Positions 24,717 through 34,183 are shown, counted from the stretch's first letter. The stretch is 64,000 bases of DNA from Halorussus salinisoli (GCA_005239435.1 SZNP01000001.1:682001-746000), one strand, 5' to 3'. Numbers and translations are program-made. Notes: generated by a model not told the origin, from the letters alone.

Positions 24717-26132
24717 CTATCGGTTCTCCGTGACCTCACGAAAGTCGGCCAGCACCTTCCAGATCTGTCGGACGACGATCTTCACGTCGAACCAGAACGA
24801 CTGCTTCCGGATGTACTCCAAATCGTACCGGAGCTTCGCCTCCGGGTCGGTACTCTTGGCGTCCCGTATCTGCGCCAGTCCGGTCAGGCCGGGCTTGACG
24901 AACCACCGCTTGCGCCACGTGTCGGTGCGCTCCTCCAGCAGGGGTTCCTCGTCGGTCCAGACCGCACGCGGACCGACGACGCTCATCTCGCCGGTCAGGA
25001 TGGCCCAGAGTTGCGGAATCTCGTCTAGATGCGTCCGGCGCAGGACCCGCCCGACCTGCGTGATGCGGTCGTTCTCCTCGTCGTCGGTCGGGACCGCCGA
25101 CTCGCCCTCCGGCACCATCGTCCGGAACTTGTACACCTCGAACGTCTCGCCGAGTTCGGCGGTGCGCTCTTGACTGTAGAACACCGGTCCCGGACTGTCC
25201 AACTTGATGACGGCCGCGATGACCGCGATGAAGGGCGCGAACGCGATCAGGCCGATTGCGGCGAACGTCACGTCGAAGATACGCTTGAACACGTAGTCCT
25301 GCCAGTCCCACGGTTCGAGTTCGATGTCCACGATGTCCTCGTTCCCCGCCGCCGTGGCGGTCAGCACGTCGTCTGCGTGGTCGCGGTGGACCTTGGCATC
25401 GACGCCATGTTCGTAGCAGGCGTCGAGCGCGCCGAAGAACTCCGCACGGTCGGGGTGGGCGAACGCCAGCACTGCGGTGTCCACGTCGTACTCGACCAAC
25501 ACCTCGTCGAGTCGAGAGAGACCGCCCAGACAGTCGAGGTCGTCGAGCATCACGTCGCCGCTTCCATCGGTGACCGCCGGTGTGGCGACCTGTCGGTCTT
25601 GCTCGGAGTAGTAGGGACTCGGCGGTGAGACGTAGCCGACGACCGGTACGTCAGTCGCGTCGAGGACGTCACGTATCTCCTCAGGGTCGTCGCCGACGAC
25701 GAGGGCCCGCTCCTTCCGGCCGGGCCGGTAGCCGATGGCGACGAACCACGCCGGAAAAGCGACCAGCAGGATCGCGACGGTCAGCGCGAGCGTCGAGCGC
25801 GGGAGCGGATACGTATAGTCGAAGTAGCCGACGGTCGCCATCGCGAACCCGGCGACGACGACCCGCTTCTGGGTGAGCAGTATCGTGTCGAGGATGCGCC
25901 GCGGACGTGGCTTGAACAGCGGGACGAGACTCCCGGCGACGACAAGTGCGCTCGTCACCGCGGCAATCGCCAAGTCGTCGCCGGTCAGCACGACTGCGGG
26001 AAGCCTCCGGAACACCGGCAGAATCGTCGTCAGCCACTGGACTGCGGGGTGGTTGGCGACCAACACGGCCGCGACCGCCCACAGAAGCGTGCCGACGACG
26101 CTCATGACGCGATACCGATATCCCGAAGCCAT
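24717..26132 (-). CDS. Polyprenyl glycosylphosphotransferase (initiating sugar transferase)
   Basis: 471 residues from ATG 26132. The N-terminal half has four TM segments and a CoA-binding-like domain (VVGDDPEEIRDVLDATDVPVVGYV). The C-terminal half is the catalytic bacterial-sugar-transferase domain: KRIFDVTFAAIGLIAFAPF with the membrane helix, DSPGPVFYSQERTAELGETF, YKFRTM, and the SVVGPRAVW block. It moves a sugar-1-phosphate from UDP-sugar to a polyprenyl phosphate and so starts a lipid-linked glycan. It is followed on the same strand by a GT4 gene and preceded by the epimerase, consistent with a leftward glycan operon. Confidence 0.93.
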   Translation of the reverse strand: MASGYRYRVMSVVGTLLWAVAAVLVANHPAVQWLTTILPVFRRLPAVVLTGDDLAIAAVTSALVVAGSLVPLFKPRPRRILDTILLTQKRVVVAGFAMATVGYFDYTYPLPRSTLALTVAILLVAFPAWFVAIGYRPGRKERALVVGDDPEEIRDVLDATDVPVVGYVSPPSPYYSEQDRQVATPAVTDGSGDVMLDDLDCLGGLSRLDEVLVEYDVDTAVLAFAHPDRAEFFGALDACYEHGVDAKVHRDHADDVLTATAAGNEDIVDIELEPWDWQDYVFKRIFDVTFAAIGLIAFAPFIAVIAAVIKLDSPGPVFYSQERTAELGETFEVYKFRTMVPEGESAVPTDDEENDRITQVGRVLRRTHLDEIPQLWAILTGEMSVVGPRAVWTDEEPLLEERTDTWRKRWFVKPGLTGLAQIRDAKSTDPEAKLRYDLEYIRKQSFWFDVKIVVRQIWKVLADFREVTENR

Positions 26133-26201
26133 CACGCTATCCCGCTCAGTCAGTTAGCTTAAAAGCTGTGGAGTGACGTTTCGGTGTCAATATTTGACAG
26201 C

Positions 26202-27188
26202 TTACGAGTTCCGGACGAGCGGTTCGTACCAGTCGCGGTTCTCCTGATACCACTCGGTGAACTGCTCGACGCCCTCCCGGATGGTCGTCGTCGGTTCGTA
26301 GCCGATCAACTCCTTCGCCTTCGAGATGTCGGCGTGAGTGTGTTCGGCGTCGGCGTCGTTGCGCTCGCCGAATTCGAGTTCGAGGTCGGGTGCGAGTTGG
26401 TCCCGTATCTCCTCGGCGAGCGTCTGAATCTCGATGTTGTCCGTGCTTCCGACGTTCATCGCTTCGCCGTCCGCGGCGTCGGTCCCCAGTAGCGCGGCGT
26501 TCGCTCGCACCACGTCGCCGACGTAGGTGAAGTCGCGGGTCTGAGTTCCGTCGCCGTAGATGACCGGCGATTCGCCGTTCAGACACCGCGAGACGAAGTT
26601 CGAGATGGCCATGTTCGGCCGCATTCGCGGGCCGTAGACGGTGAAGTACCGGAGCGCGACGGTCGGTAGACCGTACACTTCGTTGTAGACGCGGGTGTAC
26701 TGCTCCTGGGCCACCTTCGACGCGCCGTAGGGGCTGACTGGCGTGTTCGGATGCTCCTCGTCGTAGGGCAGATACTCGGGCTTGCCGTACACCGACGAGG
26801 AACTCGCAACGACCACGCGCTCGGTGTCCGAATCACGGGCCGCTTCCAATACGTTGAGCGTGCCAGAGACGTTGATGTCGTCGACCTTCTGAGGCTGTTC
26901 GACGCTGGTCCGGACGCCCGCCTGAGCGGCCTGATGGAAGATGACGTCGGCCTCGGCGACGTATTCGCCCACCAGGTCCTCGTCGCGCACGTCGCCGTGG
27001 ACCAGTTCGTAGCTTCCGTCGCTCTCGGTGGCCGCGTCCCGGGCCGCTTCGACGTTGTGTTCTTTGATGCCGACGTCGTAGAACGGTTCGAAGTTGTCGA
27101 GCGCAACGACGTCGTGGCCGTCGCGTGCGAACGCTTCGGCGAGGTGGCCGCCGATGAACCCCGCACCTCCGGTGACGAGTATTCGCAT
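26202..27188 (-). CDS. NAD-dependent nucleotide-sugar epimerase/dehydratase
   Basis: 328-residue extended short-chain dehydrogenase. The Rossmann motif TGGAGFIGGHLAEAF lies at about 6-20, the catalytic Ser/Thr-YxxxK region SPYGASKVAQEQYTRV at about 148-163, and the ALRYFTVYGPRMRPNMAI segment is typical of UDP-glucose 4-epimerase/UDP-glucuronate epimerase-like enzymes. Exact substrate cannot be told from sequence by eye. A UDP-glucuronate or UDP-glucose substrate would fit the AglM and AglF enzymes next door. It is transcribed leftward with aglF upstream (91 bp gap). Confidence 0.92.
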   Translation of the reverse strand: MRILVTGGAGFIGGHLAEAFARDGHDVVALDNFEPFYDVGIKEHNVEAARDAATESDGSYELVHGDVRDEDLVGEYVAEADVIFHQAAQAGVRTSVEQPQKVDDINVSGTLNVLEAARDSDTERVVVASSSSVYGKPEYLPYDEEHPNTPVSPYGASKVAQEQYTRVYNEVYGLPTVALRYFTVYGPRMRPNMAISNFVSRCLNGESPVIYGDGTQTRDFTYVGDVVRANAALLGTDAADGEAMNVGSTDNIEIQTLAEEIRDQLAPDLELEFGERNDADAEHTHADISKAKELIGYEPTTTIREGVEQFTEWYQENRDWYEPLVRNS

Positions 27189-27279
27189 TACCTACCTCCC
27201 CAAACGCAATTAGCAAAAATCCACCGAGTCGAGACGCGAGTTCAGACGGCTGACGCTTTGATCGAAAATAGCGGGACGT

Positions 27280-28047
27280 TCAGTCGCTCGAGACTTCGGT
27301 CGAACCGGAGTCGGTTTCGGATTCGAGTTCGACCTCTTCGCCGCGAAGCAGACGCTCGGCCTTCTCGCGGTCCTCGGGGTAGCCGACGTCGACGCGCCAG
27401 CCGTCCATCCGAATCGCGTCGATGGTTCGGCCGCTCTGGATGAGGAGGTCTACGGCCTCACTAATCTCGTACTCGCCGCGGTTCGAGGGCTGGACGAGGT
27501 GGCAGGCGTGGAAGATGGCCGGCGTGAAGGTGTAGAAGCCGGTCATCACGAGATTGGAAGGCGGATTTTCGGGTTTCTCAACTACGTCGGTAATCTCGCC
27601 GTAGTCGTTGGTGTCACAGACCCCGTACCGGCCAGCCTCTTCGTACGGAACCTCCTCTGTAAGGAACGCAGCATCTGCGCGATCCTCCTGCTGGCGCTTG
27701 ACCACGTCGCCGAGGTTGGCGTCGAAGATGTTGTCGCCTAAGATGAGCATGAAGTCGTCGTCGATGTGCTCCTCGACGGTCAGTAGGGCGTGAGCCAGCC
27801 CTTTCTGCTCGCGCTGGTGAGAGTACGTGATGGGGATCCCGTCGAACTCGTCACCGTAGTGGTCGATTATGTCCTGCTTTCGATAGCCGACCACCACGAC
27901 GAATTCGTCGGCACCTAACTCGGCCAACTGCTCGAGGCAGTGGGTCAGGATAGGTTTTCCGTCTACTTCGACCATCCCTTTGGGCTTGTCCTCGGTCAGC
28001 GGCCGTAAGCGGGTTCCTTCTCCAGCAGCGAGTACAACAGCTTTCAT
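27280..28047 (-). CDS. aglF: Glucose-1-phosphate nucleotidyltransferase, AglF type
   Basis: 255 residues from ATG 28047; another ATG six bases upstream is possible. The nucleotide-binding start MKAVVLAAGEGTRLRPLTED and the KPKGMVEVDGKPIL stretch, then GLAHALLTVEEHIDDDFMLI and SNLVMTGFYTFTPAIFHACH, closely match what I remember of haloarchaeal AglF, the UTP-dependent glucose-1-phosphate uridylyltransferase of N-glycosylation. A short acidic tail follows. It would supply UDP-glucose for the aglM product. The first gene of the leftward run, it faces the 1.6 kb non-coding stretch, which must contain its promoter. Confidence 0.93.
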   Translation of the reverse strand: MKAVVLAAGEGTRLRPLTEDKPKGMVEVDGKPILTHCLEQLAELGADEFVVVVGYRKQDIIDHYGDEFDGIPITYSHQREQKGLAHALLTVEEHIDDDFMLILGDNIFDANLGDVVKRQQEDRADAAFLTEEVPYEEAGRYGVCDTNDYGEITDVVEKPENPPSNLVMTGFYTFTPAIFHACHLVQPSNRGEYEISEAVDLLIQSGRTIDAIRMDGWRVDVGYPEDREKAERLLRGEEVELESETDSGSTEVSSD

Positions 28048-28096
28048 GTTCATCGGAACTTCGCTGGAGTGGTAAATATTTTTAGACTCGGCATGG

Positions 28097-28381
28097 TCAC
28101 ACACCCCAGAGAATGGTTACTGAATTGTGACTGGCCGTACGGAACCCATAGCCCGTGGTGTTCCGTTAATGGAGGTCAAGACAACGTGTTTGCTTAGGAC
28201 AACTGACCTTGGGGAGTCACACACCCCTCGTAACGAGTGAAAGTATCTGCTGGGTCTCTCAAGAGACACACCCCACAACGAGTGTAGTGGCGGAAACAAG
28301 GATGGCATGTTCCACTAAACAGCCAGACAACGAGTTGAGTGTAGTGGGACTCCGACGGACACACCGGATACTGAGTGAATG
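28097..28381. repeat. Cluster of ORB-like imperfect repeats
   Basis: At least four related elements lie within 285 bp: TCACACACCCC at 28097 and again at 28217, GACACACCCCACAACGAGTG at 28265, and GGACACACCGG followed by TGAGTG at 28357. An extra ACAACGAGTTGAGTGTAGTG occurs at about 28327. The second copy contains the perfect dyad CTCGT-A-ACGAG (28227-28237). Read on the minus strand they give CACTCGTTACGAGGGGTGTG, which resembles haloarchaeal origin recognition boxes (Orc1/Cdc6 sites). No orc1/cdc6 gene is in the window, so function as an origin is unproven. Confidence 0.55.
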
Positions 28382-28920
28382 CTACCTACTCCTTTCCGGT
28401 TAAGGCCTGAGTGACGACTTGTGGATCTCCGAGAAGTCGATGTTCGTCGGTTTCTCACTTCGATTCTGTTCACGCCAGCACGCCCCATTGGTCGTATTCA
28501 AGAAGCGATTCGAGAAGGTCAGAAGCAGATAGAAGCGTCGTCATCTCGTATTCGGTTGATTATCATCAGATACCACCTGCCGATTGAATTGTATCGTCAC
28601 GAATAGAATACGGATACTTGAGATTCCACTGTCGATATCGACCCATTCTAACGCGGATACTCTCTGGACAAACCTACAGCCAAATTGAACGAGTCTCGAC
28701 AGCTGAGGGGCTACAATAGACGTGCTAGTGAGAGCAGAATTCGTCTACACCTCGTGAATCAGCCGAAAGAACGACTCTTGTGGAGAGGTGTACTCTCTCG
28801 CCCGGGTTTTCAATCGGACTCACTTAGATAGGAGACCATCGGGATCGAAATCGTTCTAGAGAGGCGATGAAATAAGAATATAGGACCATACCCATTTCGA
28901 ACCCAAACAGCGCAACCCCA

Positions 28921-28969
28921 GAATTCGACAGAGAAAACAGGGTGTATCCAGCAATTCCGTTCTCACAAT
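28921..28969 (+). repeat. Degenerate direct repeat, copy 1
   Basis: About 48 bp beginning GAATTCGACAGAGAAAACAG. It aligns with the copy at 29107 over its length with scattered mismatches and small gaps, roughly 70 percent by eye. The two copies start 186 bp apart. Confidence 0.45.
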
Positions 28970-29106
28970 ACGAGAGATATCTACAGTAGCGCATCATGGC
29001 GATGACGACCTACTCCAGGTTCTCGCCACACAGAGGCCTTCTAGACGCAATCTCGCACTCAGCAAAGACCGTAGAACTCTCGCGAATCTAACTCAGTGAA
29101 ACTCTC

Positions 29107-29155
29107 GAATTCGACATAGAAACCGGGAATGTACCGTCAAATTCTGTTTCTGCTA
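29107..29155 (+). repeat. Degenerate direct repeat, copy 2
   Basis: About 48 bp beginning GAATTCGACATAGAAACCGG, the partner of the repeat at 28921. A third GAATTCG at 28737 is 184 bp before copy 1 but lacks the rest of the repeat. Confidence 0.45.
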
Positions 29156-29712
29156 CCCTCCCACAGAACAGGGGGCGTCTCGTACCGAACCATCGAACTG
29201 ACCAAAAACTCCGAATCAGTACGTATACCGCGTCTCTCCAGAGAAATAGACAACACCCCGGAGTTGTTCGATAGTTCCAGAAATCCAATGAGGACGGGAT
29301 GCGAGAACAGCAGTCTACACCCCTTAACACAGCGTCTCTTTCGGAAATTAGCCGATTTGTAAACTACCGTCGTATAGTTTGTGCTGAAAGTGAGATGAAG
29401 AAGAGCAAGTATAGAGAGGTGTAGAGGGGCAGTTAGAAAGTCACCCGTAGTGTGGCTCTCGACTGTTGGTTGGATTGAATCACCTCCGATCTATACAGAG
29501 GTTGGGCTTCGCAGAAAGTAGAGAATAAATCGTCAAAGTGTGCACTAACTTCCCAAAGGACTCCGAGTTGACGTGAAGGTGGAACGTTGAGATATCTGTG
29601 TCTCCACAGCTTGGATGGAGGGGGTTCAAAAGTAGTCGTGGCGTCGACTACACGGTAGCTTCTGTCGTCAAGACCCAAAGTCTCAAGGAAAATCCTAGAG
29701 ACCTATTCGGTA

Positions 29713-31005
29713 ATGAACGTCAGCATCGTCGGGAGCGGCTACGTCGGGACGACCGTCGCAGCCTGTCTCGCCGACTACGACCACAATGTGACGAACGTGG
29801 ACATTGACGAGCGCATCGTTGCGGCCATCGAATCCGGCGAGGCACCAATCCACGAACCGGGACTCGACGACCTCGTCGCCGAGTACGGCGGCGAGCGCCT
29901 GCGCGCGACGACCGACTACGCCGCGGTCCGCGAGACGGACGTAACGTTCCTCGCACTGCCGACGCCCACCGACGAGGACGGCCGCATCGACCTCGAAGTG
30001 CTCGAAGCGGGCGTGCGGTCGCTCGGCGAGACGCTCGCGTCGAAGGACGACCCGCATCTCGTCGTCGTCAAATCCACTGTCGTTCCGGGCACCACCGAGG
30101 AGACAGTCGCCTCGATTCTGGCCGAAGAGTCCGGAAAGACGCTCGACAAAGACCTCCACGTGGCGACGAACCCCGAGTTCCTGCGCGAGGGAAGCGCGGT
30201 CGCCGACTTCCGCGACCCCGACAAGGTCGTCTTCGGGACCCGAACTGACCTCGCCCGCGAGCGACTCCGAGCGGTCTTCGACCCACTGCTCGCCGACTCC
30301 GAGGCCGAACTGGTCGAGACCGGGATTCGAGAAGCAGAGATGATGAAGTACGCCAACAATGCTTTCCTCGCGTCGAAGGTAAGCCTCGTCAACGAACTCG
30401 GAAACATCTGCAAGGAGTACGGCGTCGACGCCTACGAGGTTGCCGACGCGCTGGGACTGGACGACCGCATCGGCGAGCGATTCCTCCGGTCGGGAGTCGG
30501 CTGGGGCGGCAGTTGCTTCCCGAAGGACGTGGCCGCCCTCATCGCCGCCGCCCGCGACGCCGAGTACGAACCGACCCTGCTGGAAGCGGCCGTCGAGGTC
30601 AACGACGAACAGCCCGAGCGACTCCTCGACCTGCTCGAACGCCATCTGGACCCGGCCGGAAAGCGCGTCGCGGTCCTCGGCCTCGCGTTCAAGCCCGGTA
30701 CCGACGACGTTCGAAACTCTCGCGCCATCCCGGTCGTCGAGGGACTGCGCGAGCGCGGCGCGGAAGTCGTAGCCTACGACCCGGTCGCGACCGAGAACAT
30801 GCGCGAGCGCTTCCCCGAAATCGAGTACGCGGCGTCTGCGGATGACGCACTCGACGGCGCTCACGGGGCCGTCGTCGTCACCGACTGGGACGAGTTCGCG
30901 GCGCTCGACTCGGCGTTCGACGCGATGGCCGACCCGGTCGTCGTGGACGGCCGGAGAATCGTGGAGCGACGCGACGGCATCACCTACGAAGGACTGACGT
31001 GGTGA
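29713..31005 (+). CDS. aglM: UDP-glucose 6-dehydrogenase (AglM type)
   Basis: Oxidises UDP-glucose to UDP-glucuronate with two NAD+. 430 residues with the Rossmann opening [20 protein letters not shown], the [14 protein letters not shown] segment (about 152-165), the central-helix [18 protein letters not shown], and the active-site Cys in [10 protein letters not shown] (about 262-271). The C-terminal UDP-binding domain has [20 protein letters not shown]. The haloarchaeal AglM works with AglF in N-glycan hexuronic acid supply, and aglF lies 1.7 kb away, divergent. The ATG at 29713 follows a stretch with no obvious Shine-Dalgarno site. Confidence 0.95.
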   Translation: MNVSIVGSGYVGTTVAACLADYDHNVTNVDIDERIVAAIESGEAPIHEPGLDDLVAEYGGERLRATTDYAAVRETDVTFLALPTPTDEDGRIDLEVLEAGVRSLGETLASKDDPHLVVVKSTVVPGTTEETVASILAEESGKTLDKDLHVATNPEFLREGSAVADFRDPDKVVFGTRTDLARERLRAVFDPLLADSEAELVETGIREAEMMKYANNAFLASKVSLVNELGNICKEYGVDAYEVADALGLDDRIGERFLRSGVGWGGSCFPKDVAALIAAARDAEYEPTLLEAAVEVNDEQPERLLDLLERHLDPAGKRVAVLGLAFKPGTDDVRNSRAIPVVEGLRERGAEVVAYDPVATENMRERFPEIEYAASADDALDGAHGAVVVTDWDEFAALDSAFDAMADPVVVDGRRIVERRDGITYEGLTW

Positions 31006-31071
31006 ACTGACGACGGACTGTCGTGGTGATGCGGCAAAGGGTTGGAGTAATGCGAAGGAGAGCGAGAGTAA

Positions 31072-33429
31072 TTACGCGCCGACGCTGACGTTGCCGCCGT
31101 TCTGCACCGCGCTCTCGGTTACGTCCACCGTCTGGTTGCCGACTGAGTACGTGCCCGGATACGAGACCGTCACGGAGAACTCGCCGTCGGGTCCGGTCTC
31201 GGCGACTCGGCGGTAGACGAATTTCTTTCCGTCGACTTCGACGGAGTTCGAGACGGTGACCGTCGCGTTAACCGACGCCGTTCCCGTGATGTTCGCACCG
31301 GGAACCACCGCGAAGGCCTTTACCGACCCGCCGTCGCTGATATGCATCATCTGGTAGTGGCCCGCGCCGGTCGCTCCCCTCGGCCCGGCACTTCCGAACC
31401 GCTGGTGGAGTCGGGCGTAGTTGGAGTCTTTCGGGACCTCCTGTACGTCGAGGTTCTTCGTGACGACGAATCCGACTCTATCCCCAAGCTTCTGGTACTG
31501 TGCGTCGGGGTCTTTCGACGCGAGGAAGGATTCGTAGTGGCTCTCGGCGAATCCGTACGACCGCGACTCCCCGTTTACGAAGTAGTTGTACATCCGGTTT
31601 CGGCCCCACTTGCTCAGTACGTAGTTCTGGGGGTACTCCCAGCCGCGCTCGTCGGCGTAGCCGTCCATCTCCGTCGCCGCCTCGAACTTCTCGTCGACTA
31701 TCTTCACCTGTTGGTGCCGGACCGCGGTCTGGACCGCGCCCGCGCTGCCGACAACCAGGAAGAGGAGGGCGACGGCCGTAATCGTGGCTCTGTCGGGGAG
31801 TCCAAGCGACGTCGGTTCGGTCTCGTCGCGTGGATTCTCGCCAGCGAACGACAGTGGCGAAAGCACGTCGAGTTTCGTGGCGAAGGCGACGAACCCGTAG
31901 CCGGCCAGTATCGCCGCGAAGGGCGCGAACTCGCCGACGAACCGCCGCTGGAACGTCGCTAGCGCGAGGAAGTACCAGCCGTACGTGCAGAGGACGAGCC
32001 ACGGAACGTGGTTACGCCGGTACGCGCGCACGCTAGCCAGCCCGAGTATCGGGAGAGCGAGTATCCACGCGAAGCCGAGTTCGAGTATCGGCCCGAGGAA
32101 GAAACCGGTAGGGCCGCCGGCGAATATCGACTGAGTTTCGGCCGGTCCGGACTTGAATAGGAGGAAGTCGAGCCGCTGGAACAACCGATTCGCGTACGTC
32201 GGCAGGACGACCGGCAGGAGAGCCAGCCCGCTCAGTCCCCCGGCGACCTCGGCGGTGCCGAGGACGAACGGTGGCATCTCGGCTCGGCGAACCGCTTCAC
32301 CGGCGAGCGACACGCCGAGCACGCCGACCAACAACAGCGCCGGCGAGTACGCCACTACGTCAGTGTGCCACCCGAAGCTGGTGTGCGCGAGATGCGAGAG
32401 CACCGATGCGAGCGCCAACCCGGCGAGTATCGGTGTGCTCGCCACGAGCGGCGACCGGTCGGCCCGCACGTCCGCGACGGCTCGAACCGCGATGTAGACG
32501 CCGAGTGCACCGATGAGAAGCGGTCCGGCCTCCCACGCCATCACCTGTCCGGCCACCGCGACGCCCAACGCGCCCGACGCGAGCCACGGCCGAATCTCCG
32601 TGAGGCTCTCGCGGTCTACGTCGGCCAGCCAGACCAACGAGAGTGCGGTCAGCGCCAGCCACGGGTAGTCGAACGCGTGGTGGTCGGCGAAGCCGAGACC
32701 GGTCCGGTAGGCGAACGCCGGAATCACTGCGAGAATCCCGACCGATGCCAACGCGACTCGGCGGTCGTCGGTCACCCGAACTGCCAGCGCGTAGACGAGC
32801 GCCGCGACGACGAGCGCCGAGACGACGGGATACCACGCCAGTACCAGTCCCGCAGCGTCTGCGCCGAGCAGGTTGGTCAGCCACCACAGCGTCCCGACCA
32901 TCAGCGGTTCGCCCTTCGCCACAGCACCGGGCAGCCCCGAGAGGACGCTGAAGTCGAAGACACCGGTGGCCTCAACGGTGAGTTGCTCGACCCAGTAGCG
33001 GTAGTAGTAGGGGTCGTTCGAGGGGAGAACGACGTACTCGCCGCGGAACACGTTCGGGTAGACGTACGTCCGCATCAAGAGGACGAACGCCAGTGCGCCG
33101 CCGAGCGCACCTGCTTCCACGGTGGACACTGATGGGAGCGACAGCGACGGGAGTATCGGTCCGTCCGTCACGGACGACCTCGTGTCCGACGCAGCATCGC
33201 CGTCCAGACTCGCCTGGACGGCCTGCGGATCGGCGACTTCGTACCCATCGCCGTCCTTGGTGACGATGTCGCGAGAGACCAACTCGCCGAAGGTCCCCGA
33301 GTCGAGGGGTACGTCGTCGAAGCTCCATCCGTCGGCGTCGTCGTCTACCGCGAGGAGTTCGCGGAGGTCCGATTCGAGGCCGGGTCGCTCCGCGAGGAGG
33401 TCGTCGGTCGCCTCGCGTACGTCAGTCAT
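31072..33429 (-). CDS. STT3/AglB-paralogue membrane protein with N-terminal wHTH-like domain
   Basis: 785 residues. Residues 1-80 are a soluble, acidic, winged-helix-like segment; from about 105 a multi-TM STT3-like core begins. Recognisable OST features: an early extracytoplasmic acidic motif SNDPYYYRYW (Asp139), a GFADHHAFDYPW motif, the AETQSIF segment where the TIXE-type glutamate is expected, and FQRRFVGEFAPF. In the soluble domain, the place of the catalytic WWDYG signature reads VLSKWGRNRMYNYFVNGES (Trp608), so the canonical motif is absent. The C-terminal 70 residues form a carboxypeptidase-regulatory/Ig-like beta domain. It either transfers an unusual glycan or has lost OST activity. 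It is convergent with aglM. Confidence 0.82.
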   Translation of the reverse strand: MTDVREATDDLLAERPGLESDLRELLAVDDDADGWSFDDVPLDSGTFGELVSRDIVTKDGDGYEVADPQAVQASLDGDAASDTRSSVTDGPILPSLSLPSVSTVEAGALGGALAFVLLMRTYVYPNVFRGEYVVLPSNDPYYYRYWVEQLTVEATGVFDFSVLSGLPGAVAKGEPLMVGTLWWLTNLLGADAAGLVLAWYPVVSALVVAALVYALAVRVTDDRRVALASVGILAVIPAFAYRTGLGFADHHAFDYPWLALTALSLVWLADVDRESLTEIRPWLASGALGVAVAGQVMAWEAGPLLIGALGVYIAVRAVADVRADRSPLVASTPILAGLALASVLSHLAHTSFGWHTDVVAYSPALLLVGVLGVSLAGEAVRRAEMPPFVLGTAEVAGGLSGLALLPVVLPTYANRLFQRLDFLLFKSGPAETQSIFAGGPTGFFLGPILELGFAWILALPILGLASVRAYRRNHVPWLVLCTYGWYFLALATFQRRFVGEFAPFAAILAGYGFVAFATKLDVLSPLSFAGENPRDETEPTSLGLPDRATITAVALLFLVVGSAGAVQTAVRHQQVKIVDEKFEAATEMDGYADERGWEYPQNYVLSKWGRNRMYNYFVNGESRSYGFAESHYESFLASKDPDAQYQKLGDRVGFVVTKNLDVQEVPKDSNYARLHQRFGSAGPRGATGAGHYQMMHISDGGSVKAFAVVPGANITGTASVNATVTVSNSVEVDGKKFVYRRVAETGPDGEFSVTVSYPGTYSVGNQTVDVTESAVQNGGNVSVGA

Positions 33430-33607
33430 GGTGGCTGAATTACGTGACTGGTTTATAAACCCTGCGACACTTGCCGGCGAAGTCCGGTCGCGCCCTCCGT
33501 GGATGTTGTCGTTATTCGACGAACTCCGGCAGTACTTCGGTTACCGAATCACGATTTCTGTATCGAAACAGGACGATTAATCTGGGGTATCGACGCCACC
33601 TTCGAGT
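33430..33607. other. Boundary between glycan locus and catabolic block
   Basis: The sequence between the STT3 start and the 3' end of the Lrp gene holds the leftward promoter of the STT3 gene (GTTTATAAACC near 33450-33460 contains a good TATA). No gene seen. Confidence 0.5.
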
Positions 33608-34129
33608 TCAGGTCGACTGATCGAGTACCGCATCGCGTGCTTCGTCGGGCAGATTCGCTGTAATCGTCTGGGCCGATTCGAATTCCTGCATCACGAACCG
33701 CGAGGACGTTTCGTTTACCCCTTCGATGGCGACCATCTGGTCGATGAGGTCGTTCAGTTGGTCGCGGCTCTGGACGCGACTGATCACGACGAAATCGACG
33801 TCGCCCATCGTGTAATACACCTGTTCGACCCCGTCGAGCGCGGTCAGTTCTTCACCGATGTCGTCGGAGTACCCGCTCTCGTGTGTCACGGACACGTTAG
33901 TTATCGAAACCATCTCGAGCCCGAATACGAGCGGGTCGACGTCCGCGGTGATACCTCGAATGGCTCCGCTGTCTTTGAGCTTGTTCAACCGATAATGGAC
34001 GGCTGATTTCGAGAGGTCGAGTTCTTCGGCGAGCGTATCGAGGCTCACGTCGAAGTCCCGTTCGACTCGCTCTAAGATAGCAAGATCGGTCTCGTCGAGG
34101 TCAGTGTCGGAGCGAAGTGCGTCGGTCAT
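33608..34129 (-). CDS. Lrp/AsnC family transcriptional regulator
   Basis: 173 residues. The N-terminal winged helix (LDETDLAILERVERDFDVSLDTLAEELDLSKSAVHYRLNKLKDSGAI, about residues 11-57) is followed by a RAM/AsnC ligand-binding domain ending in VMQEFESAQTI. Proteins of this kind in haloarchaea sense amino acids and control amino-acid transport or catabolism. It is transcribed leftward, just downstream of the aminotransferase gene on the same strand but with 127 bp containing a hairpin and a dyad between them, so it probably has its own promoter. The likely targets are the aminotransferase and dehydrogenase genes. Confidence 0.93.
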   Translation of the reverse strand: MTDALRSDTDLDETDLAILERVERDFDVSLDTLAEELDLSKSAVHYRLNKLKDSGAIRGITADVDPLVFGLEMVSITNVSVTHESGYSDDIGEELTALDGVEQVYYTMGDVDFVVISRVQSRDQLNDLIDQMVAIEGVNETSSRFVMQEFESAQTITANLPDEARDAVLDQST

Positions 34130-34183
34130 AGTTCGTAATTATCGGCGCGCTCTTGTGAAGAACGCGGTATCTGTTTAGTCTAT

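Larger units (their letters stand above)
28382..29712. other. 1.3 kb non-coding, AT-richer stretch
   Basis: No credible gene is seen between the ORB-like repeats and aglM. All frames are short and lack haloarchaeal codon bias; a 61-codon frame at 28421-28606 was considered and set aside. The sequence is AT-richer than its surroundings and full of short degenerate direct repeats such as AACTCTCG and GAATTCG (28737, 28921, 29107). It resembles either an origin-type region or worn mobile-element debris. The aglM promoter must lie at its right end. Confidence 0.5.

Noticed and set aside
28097..28381. CRISPR array interpretation of the short repeats
   Set aside because: The repeats are imperfect, unequally spaced (48 to 120 bp) and have internal dyads. 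No cas genes are in the window.
28421..28606. 61-codon plus-strand frame in the aglF-aglM gap
   Set aside because: It has no start context, no family and poor codon bias; it may be chance or worn coding sequence.
29695..30864. 389-codon minus-strand frame over aglM
   Set aside because: It is antisense to a fully recognisable UDP-glucose dehydrogenase. The length is explained by codon-position GC bias.
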